Shown: positions 30,529 through 41,300 of the stretch, one piece after another
Layout: every line of letters begins with the position of its first letter
How positions within the stretch are numbered: position 1 is the stretch's first letter
Assembly (NCBI GenBank): GCA_902789825.1
Contig: CADAPK010000001.1
Coordinates: 165,270-229,269 of the forward strand
Source of the DNA: an uncultured Ureaplasma sp.
Lineage (GTDB): Bacteria; Bacillota_I; Bacilli_A; Mycoplasmatales; Mycoplasmoidaceae
Direction of reading: 5' to 3'
DNA: 64,000 bases
Position numbers and translations under genes: made by a program
The notes under the pieces: generated by a model
Seen by the model: the letters and a program-made list of their open reading frames with translations, nothing else
Databases searched by the model: none
What the model was told of the DNA's origin: nothing

Positions 30529-32565
30529 ATGTCAAATAATCTAGTTATCATTGAGTCACCTAATAAAATTAAAACAATTGCAAAATATTTGGGGAACGAT
30601 TATCAAATTATTGCTACTGTTGGTCATCTTCGTGATATTCCAAAATCAAACTTCAATGCTTTTGATCCAAAAACATTTGAACCAAAATGAAAAATTATTA
30701 GGAAACCAAAAAATAAAAAAGAAGTTATTGATGCAATTGATAAGCAAGCAAAAAAAGCTAAAAAAATATATTTAGCAACCGACCCTGATCGTGAGGGTGA
30801 AGCAATTGCTTGACATGTATATGATCTTTTTGAAAAAGCAGAAAAAGATAAATGTGTGAGGATAACATTCAATGAAATCACAAAAGAAGCAATTAAAAAG
30901 GCAATTAAAAACGAACGAAAAATTCAGATTGCATGAGTACATTCGCAATTTGTAAGACGAATTCTTGATCGTGTTATTGGTTATGATTTGTCAAAATTTG
31001 TTCATAAAAAATTTAATGGTATTTCGGCCGGTAGGGTTCAATCTGTCGTTTTAAAACTTCTTGATTTACGTGAAAAACAAATTGCAAACTTTAAACCAAA
31101 AAAATGATTCACGATTGATGTCAAATTAGAGAACGGTGATCAAATAACTCTTTCCGAACTAAAACAAGAAAAAGATACAAATGTCAATATCAATGATTAT
31201 GAAATTGTCGGAAATGAAATTCATTTTAAAACCGAAGAGGTTGCATCTAAAGTTGTACAAAATTTAAACGATAATTTCCATGTTTCCTTAATTGACCCAC
31301 CAAAATTAATTAATTACTCGTCGAAAGACCCATATAAAACATCAACCTTACAACAGGACGCAATAACAAAACTAGGTTGAAATTTAAATCGAATTGTTTC
31401 TGTAATTCAAAATTTATATGAAGGTATTGATTTAGGTGATGATCATCTTGCTCTAATAACTTATCCTCGAACCGATAGTATCCGTATGGCAGATACTTTT
31501 ATTAAAAAAGCTAAAGATTTTATAAAAAAAACATATGGGGAAAAATATGTTGCCCAAAAGAAAAGGTCATTAAAGACACAAAAACAAAAAGGAAATATCC
31601 AGGATGCACACGAATGTATTAGAATTATTGACCCATATTTAACACCCGAAAAATTAAAAAATAAAATTAGTGATGATTACTATAAAATGTATCAACTAAT
31701 TTGACAGCGAACAATAACTAGTTTGATGAGTCCCATGGTTGTTGAAACAAAAACAATAAAATTTTTAAATAATATTTGCCAATTTCACACAACGAATAAA
31801 AAAATAATTTTTGATGGTTTTAAGCGCATTTTCTCACAAACAAACGAACATAATATTGAAAACAAAAATTACAAATTGGGAGAAAAATACATAGCTAAAA
31901 TAATTAAAACCAATGAGCATGTTTCTAAACCTCCGGAACGATATTCTCCTGCATCATTAATCAAAATTCTCGATGAATCTGGAATTGGAAGACCATCGAC
32001 ATATAAAATTATGGCCGATATTGTTTTGACTCGTGGATATTGCCAATTAATTAATCGTTCGTACTGTCTAACACCGATTGGAACACAAGTTATTGAAGGT
32101 TTAAATAAGTATTTTGATGACGTAATTAATTTTGATTTTACACGTAGAATGGAGCAACGTCTCGATGCCATTGCCAACGAAAAAGAAAAATGAAATGAAT
32201 GGCTAATGTTTTTTGTTCCTGAATTTAAGCGACGTGTAGATGAAATATCAAAAAAATTTGTAAACAATAATCTTAATGTTGGTAGAAAATGTCCACAATG
32301 TGGCAATCAATTAGTTTATCGTTTCTCAAAAATAACAAAAAAACAATTTATTGGTTGTTCAAATTATCCAAAGTGCAAATATGTCGAGTTTCCACAACCA
32401 CCTAAAATTGAAATTAAATGTCCTAAGTGTGGTAGTAATCTTATTTATCGTTTTTCAAAAATTAGAAAAAAACAATTTATTGGTTGTTCAAATTATCCAA
32501 AATGCAATTTCATTTGTAATTCACTTGAACAATTACAAAAACAATCCACCCCAAAAAATAAATAA
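30529..32565 (+). CDS. topA: DNA topoisomerase I
   Basis: Relaxes negative supercoils; 678 residues across several UGA(Trp) codons. Toprim: [18 protein letters not shown] and [13 protein letters not shown]. Active-site Tyr in LITYPRTDS. After [16 protein letters not shown], the C-terminus holds two Cys4 zinc ribbons, CPQCG...CSNYPKC and CPKCG...CSNYPKC. The ribbons are nearly identical even at DNA level, pointing to recent duplication. Start ATG 30529 with [11 protein letters not shown] is unambiguous. Confidence 0.95.
32337..32501 (+). repeat. Duplicated 36-bp segment encoding topA zinc ribbons
   Basis: The same 36 bases occur at 32337-32372 and 32466-32501, 129 bp (43 codons) apart and in frame. 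Each encodes [12 protein letters not shown] of a zinc ribbon. In-frame tandem repeats like this can change ribbon number by recombination. Confidence 0.75.
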
Positions 32566-32606
32566 TCGCATTTAATAATTCGCAAAGTTATAATTAGATT
32601 GTAAAA

Positions 32607-32768
32607 ATGAGCATTAAAAGAAGTATTCAACTAGAATGTAGTATTTGTCACAATATTAATTACTTAACAAAGAAAAATCAAAAGAATAATCCAAATCGCC
32701 TTGAATTAAATAAATATTGTTCAAAATGTCACAAAACAACACTTCACCGCGAAATAAAAAAGAAATAA
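32607..32768 (+). CDS. rpmG: 50S ribosomal protein L33 (copy 1)
   Basis: 53 residues. Zinc-type L33: two CxxC pairs (CSIC, CSKC), the [10 protein letters not shown] core and the C-terminal HREIKKK. A -10 TATAAT at 32589-32594 gives a near-leaderless transcript. A second, shorter and divergent copy follows at 32809. Confidence 0.9.
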   Translation: MSIKRSIQLECSICHNINYLTKKNQKNNPNRLELNKYCSKCHKTTLHREIKKK

Positions 32769-32776
32769 ATTCACGA

Positions 32777-32782
32777 TATAAT
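32777..32782 (+). promoter_or_regulatory. -10 box ahead of the second rpmG
   Basis: TATAAT at 32777-32782, 26 bases before ATG 32809, suggesting a separate promoter for rpmG(2)-secE-nusG. Confidence 0.4.
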
Positions 32783-32808
32783 GTGTATTAGTAGATTGTC
32801 TTGACTTT

Positions 32809-32955
32809 ATGCGTAAAATCATTACACTTGTATGTGTAGAATGTTTAGCACGAAATTATAAAATAACAAAAAGTGCGTTATCAACAAAAAAAATGCAATT
32901 AAATAAATATTGTCCAACTTGTCAAAAAACAACTGTTCACAAAGAAACACGATAA
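32809..32955 (+). CDS. rpmG: 50S ribosomal protein L33 (copy 2)
   Basis: 48 residues, with two CxxC pairs (CVEC, CPTC) and the core MQLNKYCPTCQKTTVHKE. It differs from copy 1 at most variable positions, so the pair is old. The rpmG-secE-nusG order is the usual one, so this copy sits in the ancestral location. Its TAA overlaps the secE ATG (taATG). Confidence 0.9.
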   Translation: MRKIITLVCVECLARNYKITKSALSTKKMQLNKYCPTCQKTTVHKETR

Positions 32956-33176
32956 TGAGTATTAAAAATATTGAAATCAATAAGGTGACAAAACAAAAAA
33001 AAGAACGAACTAATTATTTTAAAAGATGATGATTCGGAATGCGGAAAGAATTGAAACGCATTTCATATTATAAAAAGAAAAAAATTTTATACGATTTCAT
33101 TACTGTTCTCATCATTTGTTTAATTTTGGGGGGGATTGTACTTTGTCTTGATTTAATGGTCATTAAAAAGGTTTAG
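32955..33176 (+). CDS. secE: Preprotein translocase subunit SecE
   Basis: Small essential SecYEG subunit, 73 residues. A basic cytoplasmic part with two consecutive UGA(Trp) codons (FKRWWFGMRKELKRISY, with the WxxxxxE-KxxWP-like block) precedes one membrane helix (FITVLIICLILGGIVLCL). Its ATG shares a base with the rpmG stop, and nusG starts seven bases after it. Easily missed because UGA splits it. Confidence 0.88.
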
Positions 33177-33183
33177 TTTTTTC

Positions 33184-33894
33184 ATGCAAAAAGAAATGTT
33201 CCACAAAACGCAATGGTTTATTGTAACTACCCTTGGGGGAAAAGAAGTAGCAATTAAAGATGTTTTAATTGAAAAGATGAAAAATTACAATTACTATGGA
33301 AACGAAGTAAAAGAAATAAGGGTTTTTACAACAAAAAAAGTTGATATAACAACATATCAAAAAAATGATCCAAATTTACCCCTTTCGTTAAAAAATACAA
33401 AAACAATAAAATGAGAAACGCAACCAAATGGCGGATACAAAAAAATTAAAACAACTATTAGTAATAAATTTCCCAATTACATTTTTATTAATATGATTTT
33501 AAATCCCGACATTTGATATGCAATTAGAAATACAACGGGAGTTATGGGATTTGTTGGTTCAAGTGGAAAAGGAATCTTGCCAACACCAATTAATATCCAT
33601 GAATTTGAGGATATTGCTAAGAAGTATGAGACTAAAATGCAAACAACTGTAAATAAAAATGATTTGAAAAAAGAAACTAATGAAGATACTAGTAAAATTG
33701 AAAAAGTAAATAATAATTTGCAACAATTTAAAGTGGGAAATACCGTCATTATCATATCTGGTAATTTCGCTGGAATCAAAGCATTGATTACAAAAATTGA
33801 TTACAAAAATAATCTTGCTGAAATTCAATTTGAATTATTTGGGCGAACAAATAAATTTAGTTTAAGTTTTAATGATTTAAAACTCGATAAATAA
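33184..33894 (+). CDS. nusG: Transcription elongation/termination factor NusG
   Basis: Couples RNA polymerase to Rho or the ribosome; 236 residues (typical 180). NGN domain: QWFIVTTLGGKE, KFPNYIFINMIL, and NTTGVMGFVGSSGKG. A charged linker of about 40 residues (about 145-180, Lys/Asn/Glu/Thr-rich) separates it from the KOW domain (FKVGNTVIIISGNFAGIKAL, AEIQFELFGR). Long linkers and inserts are known in Mollicute NusG. ATG 33184 or 33196 is possible. Confidence 0.92.
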
Positions 33895-33897
33895 TAA

Positions 33898-33903
33898 TAT
33901 AAT
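33898..33903 (+). promoter_or_regulatory. -10 box giving leaderless rpsB
   Basis: TATAAT ends eight bases before ATG 33912, so the expected +1 falls within about two bases of the start codon. The gene would then be transcribed independently of nusG. Confidence 0.5.
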
Positions 33904-33911
33904 TGAATCCA

Positions 33912-34919
33912 ATGGTAGTTAAAAAAATAATAAAGAACAATGAAAAGACAAATTCTACGATTGAGGTAGTGGAAAAAAAAGAAAATAATGAGCAAGGAAA
34001 GCAAAAAATACTTTCTAAGCCATCTAATTCAAACAATTCTTCTCCTGTTTCAAGTGGTTTAGCAAAAAATTTGGAAGTAATTCAAAAAAGCATTGAAGCA
34101 AGATTAAAAATTTTTGTTAATTTGTCTAATATAGAATTAAAAAAATTAGTTTCTATTCCCAAATTAATGGAAGCTGGTGTTTATGTTGGTTTACCGTCAT
34201 TTTTATGAAATCCAAAAATGAAAATTTTCATCTATCATAACAAATCGCGAAAAAAGAAGATGATTGACATTTTGAAAATTATTGTTTTTTTAAATCGCGC
34301 TTACAATTTCCTATACGATATTGCCAAACAAGGAGGAAAAATTTTATTTGTTGGAACGCACAATGATTTTATTAAAAAGCATATTGCTAATGAGGCAAAA
34401 AGGGTTGGAGAATATTTTATCAATCAACGTTGATTGGGTGGAACATTGACAAATTACAAAACAATTGTCAATTCTATCAATAAATTGCATAAATTAACAT
34501 CTTTATTTGAATCCGAAGAAATTAATAAGTATCCTAAAAAAGAACAAGTTTTAATGAATAAAAAAATCGCTAAATTAACAAAATTTATTGGTGGGATAAA
34601 AAATATGAAAAGTTTGCCAAATGTAATTATTACAATCGATCCTATTCTTGAACACAATACAATTAAAGAAGCTCGACAGCTAAAAATACCAATAATATCA
34701 ATTGCTAATACTAATGCCAATCCAGATATAGTTGATTTCATTATTCCGGGTAATACAAATTCAAATCGTTCATTATGATTATTAATTTCGATTTTAGCTG
34801 ATGCTATTGCTGAAGCAAAAAAAATTCCTCAAGCTATTGTCGGTAAAAAAGATGAAGAAATTATTCTTCCTGAAATAATTAGGCAGGCGAAACGGGCAAC
34901 ATCAACTAAATGAAAATAA
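33912..34919 (+). CDS. rpsB: 30S ribosomal protein S2, N-terminally extended
   Basis: 335 residues; ordinary S2 has about 240-260. The S2 core begins near residue 83 (IPKLMEAGVYVGL) and continues WNPKMKIFIYHNKS, GGKILFVGTHN, YFINQRWLGGTLTN, and PNVIITIDPILEHNTIKEA, ending VDFIIPGNTNSNRSL. About 80 residues of Lys/Asn/Ser/Glu-rich low-complexity sequence precede it. The normally strict GHQTRRWNPKM block reads GLPSFLWNPKM. TTG 33903 is also in frame. S2 is usually upstream of tsf; here tsf is 11 kb away, in the pyrH operon. Confidence 0.88.
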
Positions 34920-34946
34920 ACTCAATAAATAATCTATTTATAGAGT
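34920..34946. terminator. Possible bidirectional hairpin between rpsB and a minus-strand gene
   Basis: An imperfect inverted repeat, ACTCAATAAATA-ATC-TATTTATAGAGT, straddles the convergent gene ends, followed on the plus strand by a T-rich run. It is weak, AT-only pairing and the assignment is tentative. Confidence 0.3.
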
Positions 34947-35414
34947 TGTGCTTATTTTTATATAAAGTAAACTTTTATTGTGCTCATTTAATTCTCCAAT
35001 CATAAATAACCATTTTGGTTTAATCATAATTTTAAAACCAATGATTTTCTTATTGTTATTAAAGTTACTCTTATAGTTATAAATAATAAAAAAATTAAAA
35101 AATGAATTTGACGAAATTTTACATATTTTTTTTGATAAGTCGGATGAATCCAATTCATTAAAATCAATAAAAATAAAACTCATATTGATCGTATTGATAA
35201 TTTTTGATAATGATTCATCTTGTTGCAAATCATAATTAAAAATTAATTTTTCGTTTTTTTTGAATATTTTTGGTAAGTTCTTCGCAAAAGGAAAATTAAT
35301 AACTATTGGTACAAAGCATAAATCCGATAATATTAATTTTAATAGATCAACAAAATACTTTTGGTTTGTTCTAAATAAGTCACAAACGACGATATTTTTG
35401 CTTTTTTTAATCAT
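34938..35414 (-). CDS. Unknown protein downstream of rsmG, 158 residues
   Basis: ATG 35414 overlaps the last eight bases of rsmG. The sequence looks like an alternating alpha/beta fold (NIVVCDLFRT, MSFIFIDFNELD, KIIGFKIMIKPK) with no P-loop or membrane helix. I do not recognise a family. Its place at the end of the mnmG-rsmG operon suggests co-expression; ParA/Soj often follows rsmG in other bacteria, but no ParA motifs are present. Confidence 0.6.
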   Translation of the reverse strand: MIKKSKNIVVCDLFRTNQKYFVDLLKLILSDLCFVPIVINFPFAKNLPKIFKKNEKLIFNYDLQQDESLSKIINTINMSFIFIDFNELDSSDLSKKICKISSNSFFNFFIIYNYKSNFNNNKKIIGFKIMIKPKWLFMIGELNEHNKSLLYIKISTTL

Positions 35415-36120
35415 TATTCCAAAAACTTTTTCTTATTAAATTGTATTTTCGCGGGTATAAAATCGGTGTTGAAGCAATTTTTTTTATAAAAAGAGTATTA
35501 AAAATATTTTTGTTATCAACAATTTGTTCAACTTTTACTAATTTTGCTTTTAATATATTAAGTTGATGATTTAAGTTACTTACTTCTTTTGTGTAATTTA
35601 TAGATTTTGGGATAACAACTAAACCAGAAATTTTACAATATGGAATTAATAATTCTAGTAATATTTCTAATTTAGCAACGGCCCGGGCTGTGCATAAATC
35701 AAAAGAAAAATTTGCACTAGGTTTTATCTGCTCAATTCGTTTATTAATAAATTTAATTTTTGATAAATTTAGTTTTTTTGCTAATAATTGCATAAAATGT
35801 ATTTTTTTACGATTAGCCTCAACGATTGTGACAGATAGATGAGGAAAGAGTAATTTTAAAATTACTCCAGGATTACCACTACCACTACCCAAATCTAAAA
35901 TCGAATTTATTTTATAAAAATTAATTCTACGATAGCAAACTACACCATAAAAAAAATATTTTTGTCAAATTAAATCTTCCGCAATTAAATTCGTTAAATT
36001 AATTTTTTTATTTTCTCGTTGTAAAAAATCTTTATAAATTAAAAATTTTTTTCGTGTTGCTGGGGTTAATTCAAGATGAAAATTTGCTTTGATTTCTTTT
36101 TCAAAATTAATAAAATTCAT
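35407..36120 (-). CDS. rsmG: 16S rRNA (guanine-N7) methyltransferase RsmG
   Basis: SAM-dependent methylase acting on G527 of 16S rRNA; 237 residues from ATG 36120 through a UGA(Trp). Seen: NKKINLTNLIAEDLIWQKYF at the N-terminus, the SAM loop ILDLGSGSGNPGVILK (family DxGSGAGFPG), VEANRKKIHFM, and TARAVAKLEILLEL. It follows mnmG by three bases, the conserved gidA-gidB arrangement. Confidence 0.93.
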
Positions 36121-36123
36121 AAA

Positions 36124-37962
36124 TTATTTTTTCATCCGATCCACATAATTTTTAATAATAGCGATATCGATTAAATTTATTCCACTAATCCGCGATGCTT
36201 GATCTAATTTTTCGGGCATAATTCTATTTAACTTATCAATTGCCTCTAATGACAAATTTTTTATTTTTTTATAATTTTTTATTTTTGTTAAACTAACTTT
36301 AGATAAATTATTTAACTTTTTAATATTTTTTAGTTGATTATTAATATATCCTTCAAATTTGACTTGAATTTCGATTTTTTGACAAACAATATTATTGATT
36401 TTAATTTTCAAAAAATTTAATAGATCGTTCAATTTAACATCTGGTCTTTTTAACAATTGAAATAAAGTATAGTTTGGACACTTATATTTTTTTTGCAAAG
36501 ATGTAAAATCCCCAACATATTTAGCTTTTAATAAATTCAAAACTTTATTAATTTTTTTTTGCTGCAACTCATAATCCTTTTTAACTTTTTCGCTAACTAG
36601 ACCGACTTTGTAACCATATTTTAATAATCGCTCTTGTGCATTATCGTTACGTAAGTATAATCGATGTTCGGCACGAGATGTTAGTAAGCGATATGGTTCA
36701 CTAATCCCTTTTGTAATAATGTCATCGGTCATTACCCCAATGTAAGATTCTTGCCTTGACAAAATTAATGGTTCTTTTTTTGTAATTTTCAAAAATAAAT
36801 TTATACCAGCTAATAAACCTTGACCAGCAGCTTCTTCATAGCCAGATGTGCCATTAATTTGTCCAGCAAAAAATAAATTATTAACTTTCTTTGCCTCATA
36901 ATTCAATTTTAATTGTGTTGGATCAATTGCATCATACTCGATTGCATAGGCATATTTCAAAATTTTAGCTTTAGCAAATCCCGGCAAGAGATGAACAAGT
37001 TTTTCTTGAAATTGCACATCAAAACTTGTTGAAAAACCTTGTAAATAAATGGTATCCATTTTTAATGATTCTGGTTCGATAAATAATTGATGCTTCGGTT
37101 TATTGGGAAATTTTATAACTTTATCCTCGATGCTAGGACAATATCGTGGACCAATCGCATGGATGTGACCCGCATACATTGCACTACGCTTAATGTTTCT
37201 TTTGATTAAATCATGAATTTTTTTATTTGTAAAAATTAAATATGATGGGACTTGATTTTTAAAAGGATAGTAAAATGGTTTATAGTGAACAAAAGCTAAT
37301 GGTTGTTTCGAACCAGGTTGAATTTGCATTTTTTTGTAATTGATACTTGTATTTAAAATCCGTGGGGGTGTCCCTGTCTTTAAACGAATTAATTTGAAAC
37401 CATTTTTCGCGAGTGATTTAGATAATTTTTCCGCGCTTTTTTGAAAAGAAGGGCCAGATTTAAATTGCTTATTACCAAAATGACAAACTGATCTTAAATA
37501 AGTTCCCGTTGTAATAACTGCTGCTTTACAATACAAAACATCGTTTTTTGTTTTAACACCAATAATCTTTTTTTTTGCAATAATCAAATCAGTAACTTCA
37601 TCAATTATTAGCGTTAAATTTTTTTGCTTACGAATTTGTTGACAAAATCATTCATGGTATTTTATCTTATCGATTTGTGCACGTAATGCCCAAACTCCTG
37701 CTCCTCTACTTGTATTTAACAATTTTATTTGTAATTGATTACAATCAGCAGCTTGTGCTTGCATTCCACCCAAAGCATCAATTTCACGTACGACAACCCC
37801 TTTGGCGGGACCACCAATTGAAGGATTACATGGTGTATCCGCGATATGTTCATAATTCAAAGTAATTAATGCTGTTTTTAGATTTAATTTAGCACAAGCA
37901 AAGGCAGCTTCCAATCCAGCATGACCTGCACCAACAATGATTGCATCAAAATTTTTTGGCAT
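36124..37962 (-). CDS. mnmG: tRNA uridine-34 modification enzyme MnmG (GidA)
   Basis: FAD enzyme that, with MnmE, makes carboxymethylaminomethyl-uridine at the wobble base; 612 residues. FAD site [16 protein letters not shown], then [28 protein letters not shown], the Cys/Gly block KTGTPPR, and the C-terminal [15 protein letters not shown](Trp) at 37648 lies in a helix. Start ATG 37962; a TTG just upstream is in frame. The -10 box abuts the rnpB terminator, giving a near-leaderless mRNA. Confidence 0.95.
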
Positions 37963-37974
37963 CAAATTAGTATG

Positions 37975-37980
37975 ATTATA
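37975..37980 (-). promoter_or_regulatory. -10 box of mnmG, abutting the rnpB terminator
   Basis: Minus-strand TATAAT (complement of 37975-37980) sits directly beside the terminator hairpin and 12 bases before ATG 37962, leaving a leader of about six bases. Confidence 0.5.
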
Positions 37981-37981
37981 T

Positions 37982-38009
37982 AAAAAACAACACTTCTGTG
38001 TTGTTTTTT
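37982..38009 (-). terminator. Intrinsic terminator of rnpB
   Basis: Perfect 12-bp stem (37982-37993 with 37998-38009), loop of four bases, ending in a run of six T on the minus strand. It is symmetrical enough to work in both directions. Confidence 0.85.
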
Positions 38010-38353
38010 GCCTATATAACCCATGTTCTGTTTTAAGTTAATTATTTATCTACAATTTAGAAAAATTGTTCCTTTTGTCGTTCAATTCCTACAAAAGAAT
38101 TCCCTTACCAATAATTTAGGTTTCTTGCTTGTGGGGTTTACCGCGTTTCATTTAGAATTTTCATTCATTTCGTCACTGTGGTACTTTTTAATCTTATTCA
38201 TAGTACAACGTACCTTAGAACTTAATTTCCATAATGCATAAGCATCTTGTGGTTTATTTTTTCACCACACACAAACACTACAAGATTAACACCTTGTGCA
38301 AGCATGGAGTTTCCTCTATTTGTTTACCAAACAGCAATTAACTGTAGGCAACT
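38008..38353 (-). ncRNA. rnpB: RNase P RNA
   Basis: Minus-strand RNA of about 346 bases. The universally conserved 5' block GAGGAAACTCCATGCTTGCAC (complement of 38299-38319 approximately; key bases GAGGAAA and CCATGC) and the 3' block ACAGAACATGGGTTAT are present. The ends TTGCCTA and TAGGCAA pair to form helix P1. A strong terminator follows immediately. It processes the 5' ends of the tRNAs. It sits between polC and mnmG; ends are approximate to a few bases. Confidence 0.92.
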
Positions 38354-38366
38354 TAATTATATCTAA

Positions 38367-41300
38367 TTAGAAGAGATTCATTTGTTGATCTTCGGACAAA
38401 TTATCTAAAATATGCAATTGTTTCAACTTTGTTAAGATTGCTGAATTAATTTTTGTTCGCTTTTGCAAATCATGAATTGAAGCGAATGGTTTATCTTTAC
38501 GAGCTGAAACAATTGATTTGGCCACTTCAATTCCCAAACCATCAATCGCAGTAAAAGGTGGAAGAATTGCACCATTATCAATCGTAAAATTATTTAAATC
38601 AGATTTATTTAAATCAACATTTTTTAAAAATATTCCTCGGGCAAACATTTCAAGACAAATTTCAAAAATTGGAATCAAATTTATTTCTTTATTCTTTAAG
38701 GCATTTATTCCTCTAACTTTCCGACGCGAGCAATAATCCTTATAAACTTTCTCCACACTTTCTTTGCCACCAATGATCGTTGGTAAATCAAAATTTTCTT
38801 TTGTTCGTACTGTGAAATAAACGGCATAAAATTCATGTGGATAGTAAACTTTATATCATGCCGTCCTAATCGCATCTAAAACATAAGCGGTTGCATGAGC
38901 TTTGGGAAATAAGTATTTTATTAGCTTACATGATTGAATGAATCATGCTGGAACATTGCATTGTTTAAAAATTTCTTCATCTTCTGGCTTTATTCCTTTT
39001 CCTTTTCTAATGGTTTCTGTTGCTAAAAAAGCAACCTCAAATTTTACACCTCATTGCACCAATGAAGAAAGAATGTCTTCCCGACAAGAAATGACATCTT
39101 GAATTGTTTTTTTTGCCTTATTAATTCACTCTTGGGCATTACCTTTTCAAACATTTGTTCCATGACTTAAACCTGAAATTTTAATTAGATCACCAATGCA
39201 TTGTGGTTTAGTTTCAGCGATAATATCACGACTTATTTCTGTTCCAAATTCGGGTAAACCAATTGTTGCAATTTTGTTTACATCATAATTTTCGTCAATA
39301 ATATTTAAGCTCTTAGAATTGTTAAATAAACTAATAACTTTGGTATCAAAATTAGGGATTGTTAAAGGATTAATTCCTGTCAGTTTAAAAAGATAATTTA
39401 ATATCGTTGGTTCATCATGCCCAAGAATATCAAACTTCAATAAAGTATCATGAATCGTTTGAAAAGCAAAATGTGTTGTATACCAATTTTTACTTTTATC
39501 ATTTGATGGATAATTGTAAGGAGTAAAATCACAAACATCAAATTGTTTTGGAACGATAACAATCCCTCCAGGGTGTTGTCCTGTCGTTCGTTTAACACCC
39601 TCGCATCGCTTTGAATAATATTTTATTAGAGCATTTGTTGGTTGAAAATCGGATCGAACTTCCTCAAAATAATTTTTAACATAGCCATATGCTGTTTTTG
39701 CGGCAACAGTCGCAATTGTTCCAGCACGAAAGGCATGCATGTCACCAAACAAACCTTTAATAAAGTTGTGGGCAATTGCTTGATAATCACCAGAAAAATT
39801 CAAATCAATGTCAGGAGTCTTATCACCAGGTTTGAAACCAAGAAAAACTTCAAAAGGAATATTATGACCATCACTAATCATTTCCTTGCCGCAACAAGGA
39901 CATTTTTTCGGTGGCAGATCAAAACCATCAATAAGATTGTTTTTTTGCGGAAAAATTTCAAAATGATGGCAATGCTGACACAAATAATGCGAAGGGAGAG
40001 GGTTGACCTCTGAAATATTAGCTAAATATGCTAACAAAGAAGAACCAACAGAACCTCGGGAACCAACAAGATAACCATCATCGTTGGACTTTTTTACAAG
40101 GAGATGAGCGATCCAATAAATGACAGCAAAACCTTGACCAATCACTGATTTTTTCTCCTTTTCAATCCGTTCAGAAACTACTTTTGGAGGTGTTAGACCA
40201 TATATTTTTTTTGTGTTTTCATCAATTAACGAAATTAATTTTTCCGCACAATTTTTAATCGTTGGACGTTCTGGTTTTTGATGTAATGGAAAAATGTTTT
40301 CTTGACAAGAATTAACTAAATTAATCGGATTTTCAATGACAATTTCTTTTAATAATTTGTCATCATTAATATAATCAAATGCTTGCAACATTTCGGTTGT
40401 TGTTAAATAATGTTGATCGGGTTCAATAACACGATCGCGATAAGAAAATAAGCGATGACGATTGCCACCTAATTGTTTAACATGCAGATAAATTTCATGA
40501 ATTTTTCCTTCGTCCTTTGCTAAGTAATATGAATCTGAAACAGCACATATTTTTTTATTGGTTTGTTGACAAAGATGAATAATTTTTTTTTGGGCTAAAA
40601 TAATATCGCTAGTTTTTATTTCTTCACGAACGATCTCGTGTTCTAAGTGCTTGTATGGTGATAGGAAAATATAATCATATTTTTTTATTTTATCGATTAG
40701 TTCTTTTTCTGTATCGTTCAGAACGGATTGTCAAATTTCACCTTCTGTTGGATGGGGGCAAATAATTAAATCATTCCTATACTTCAATAGGTCATCGAAA
40801 TATAGTTTTGGTTTACCGATAACTTTTGTTTTTTTGTCATCGAGTTGGTCATTTTTTTGATAAAGTTGCTTAGTTAATGATAGACTAACTAATTGGTATA
40901 GTGCTTTAACTCCATCTTGTGTTTTGACATAAACATCAACAAAATATCCATGTTGACTTGAAATCAAAGAATTGGTTTGAAGATTGTTAATTTCAGCAAT
41001 GTATTTGATTTTGTTTTCTTCCAACTGTTTAATCATTGCTTGTCAAACATATAAGAGATATTGACTATCTTTATTAGCACGATGTGCTTCTAATTCGTTG
41101 TAATCGATTTTATATTTTCGTGTTACTTTTTGCAAACGGTGAGAATCCAATGTTTCGTTTATCGCACGCGATATTTGCATCGTATCAATCAAACAATTGC
41201 TAAAAATTGGTAAATTGTTTTTTTCACAAATTTTATTTAAAAAAGCAAAATCGAAACTAATTCCGTTGTGAGCAATTAAAATATCGTCTTTGATCCATTC

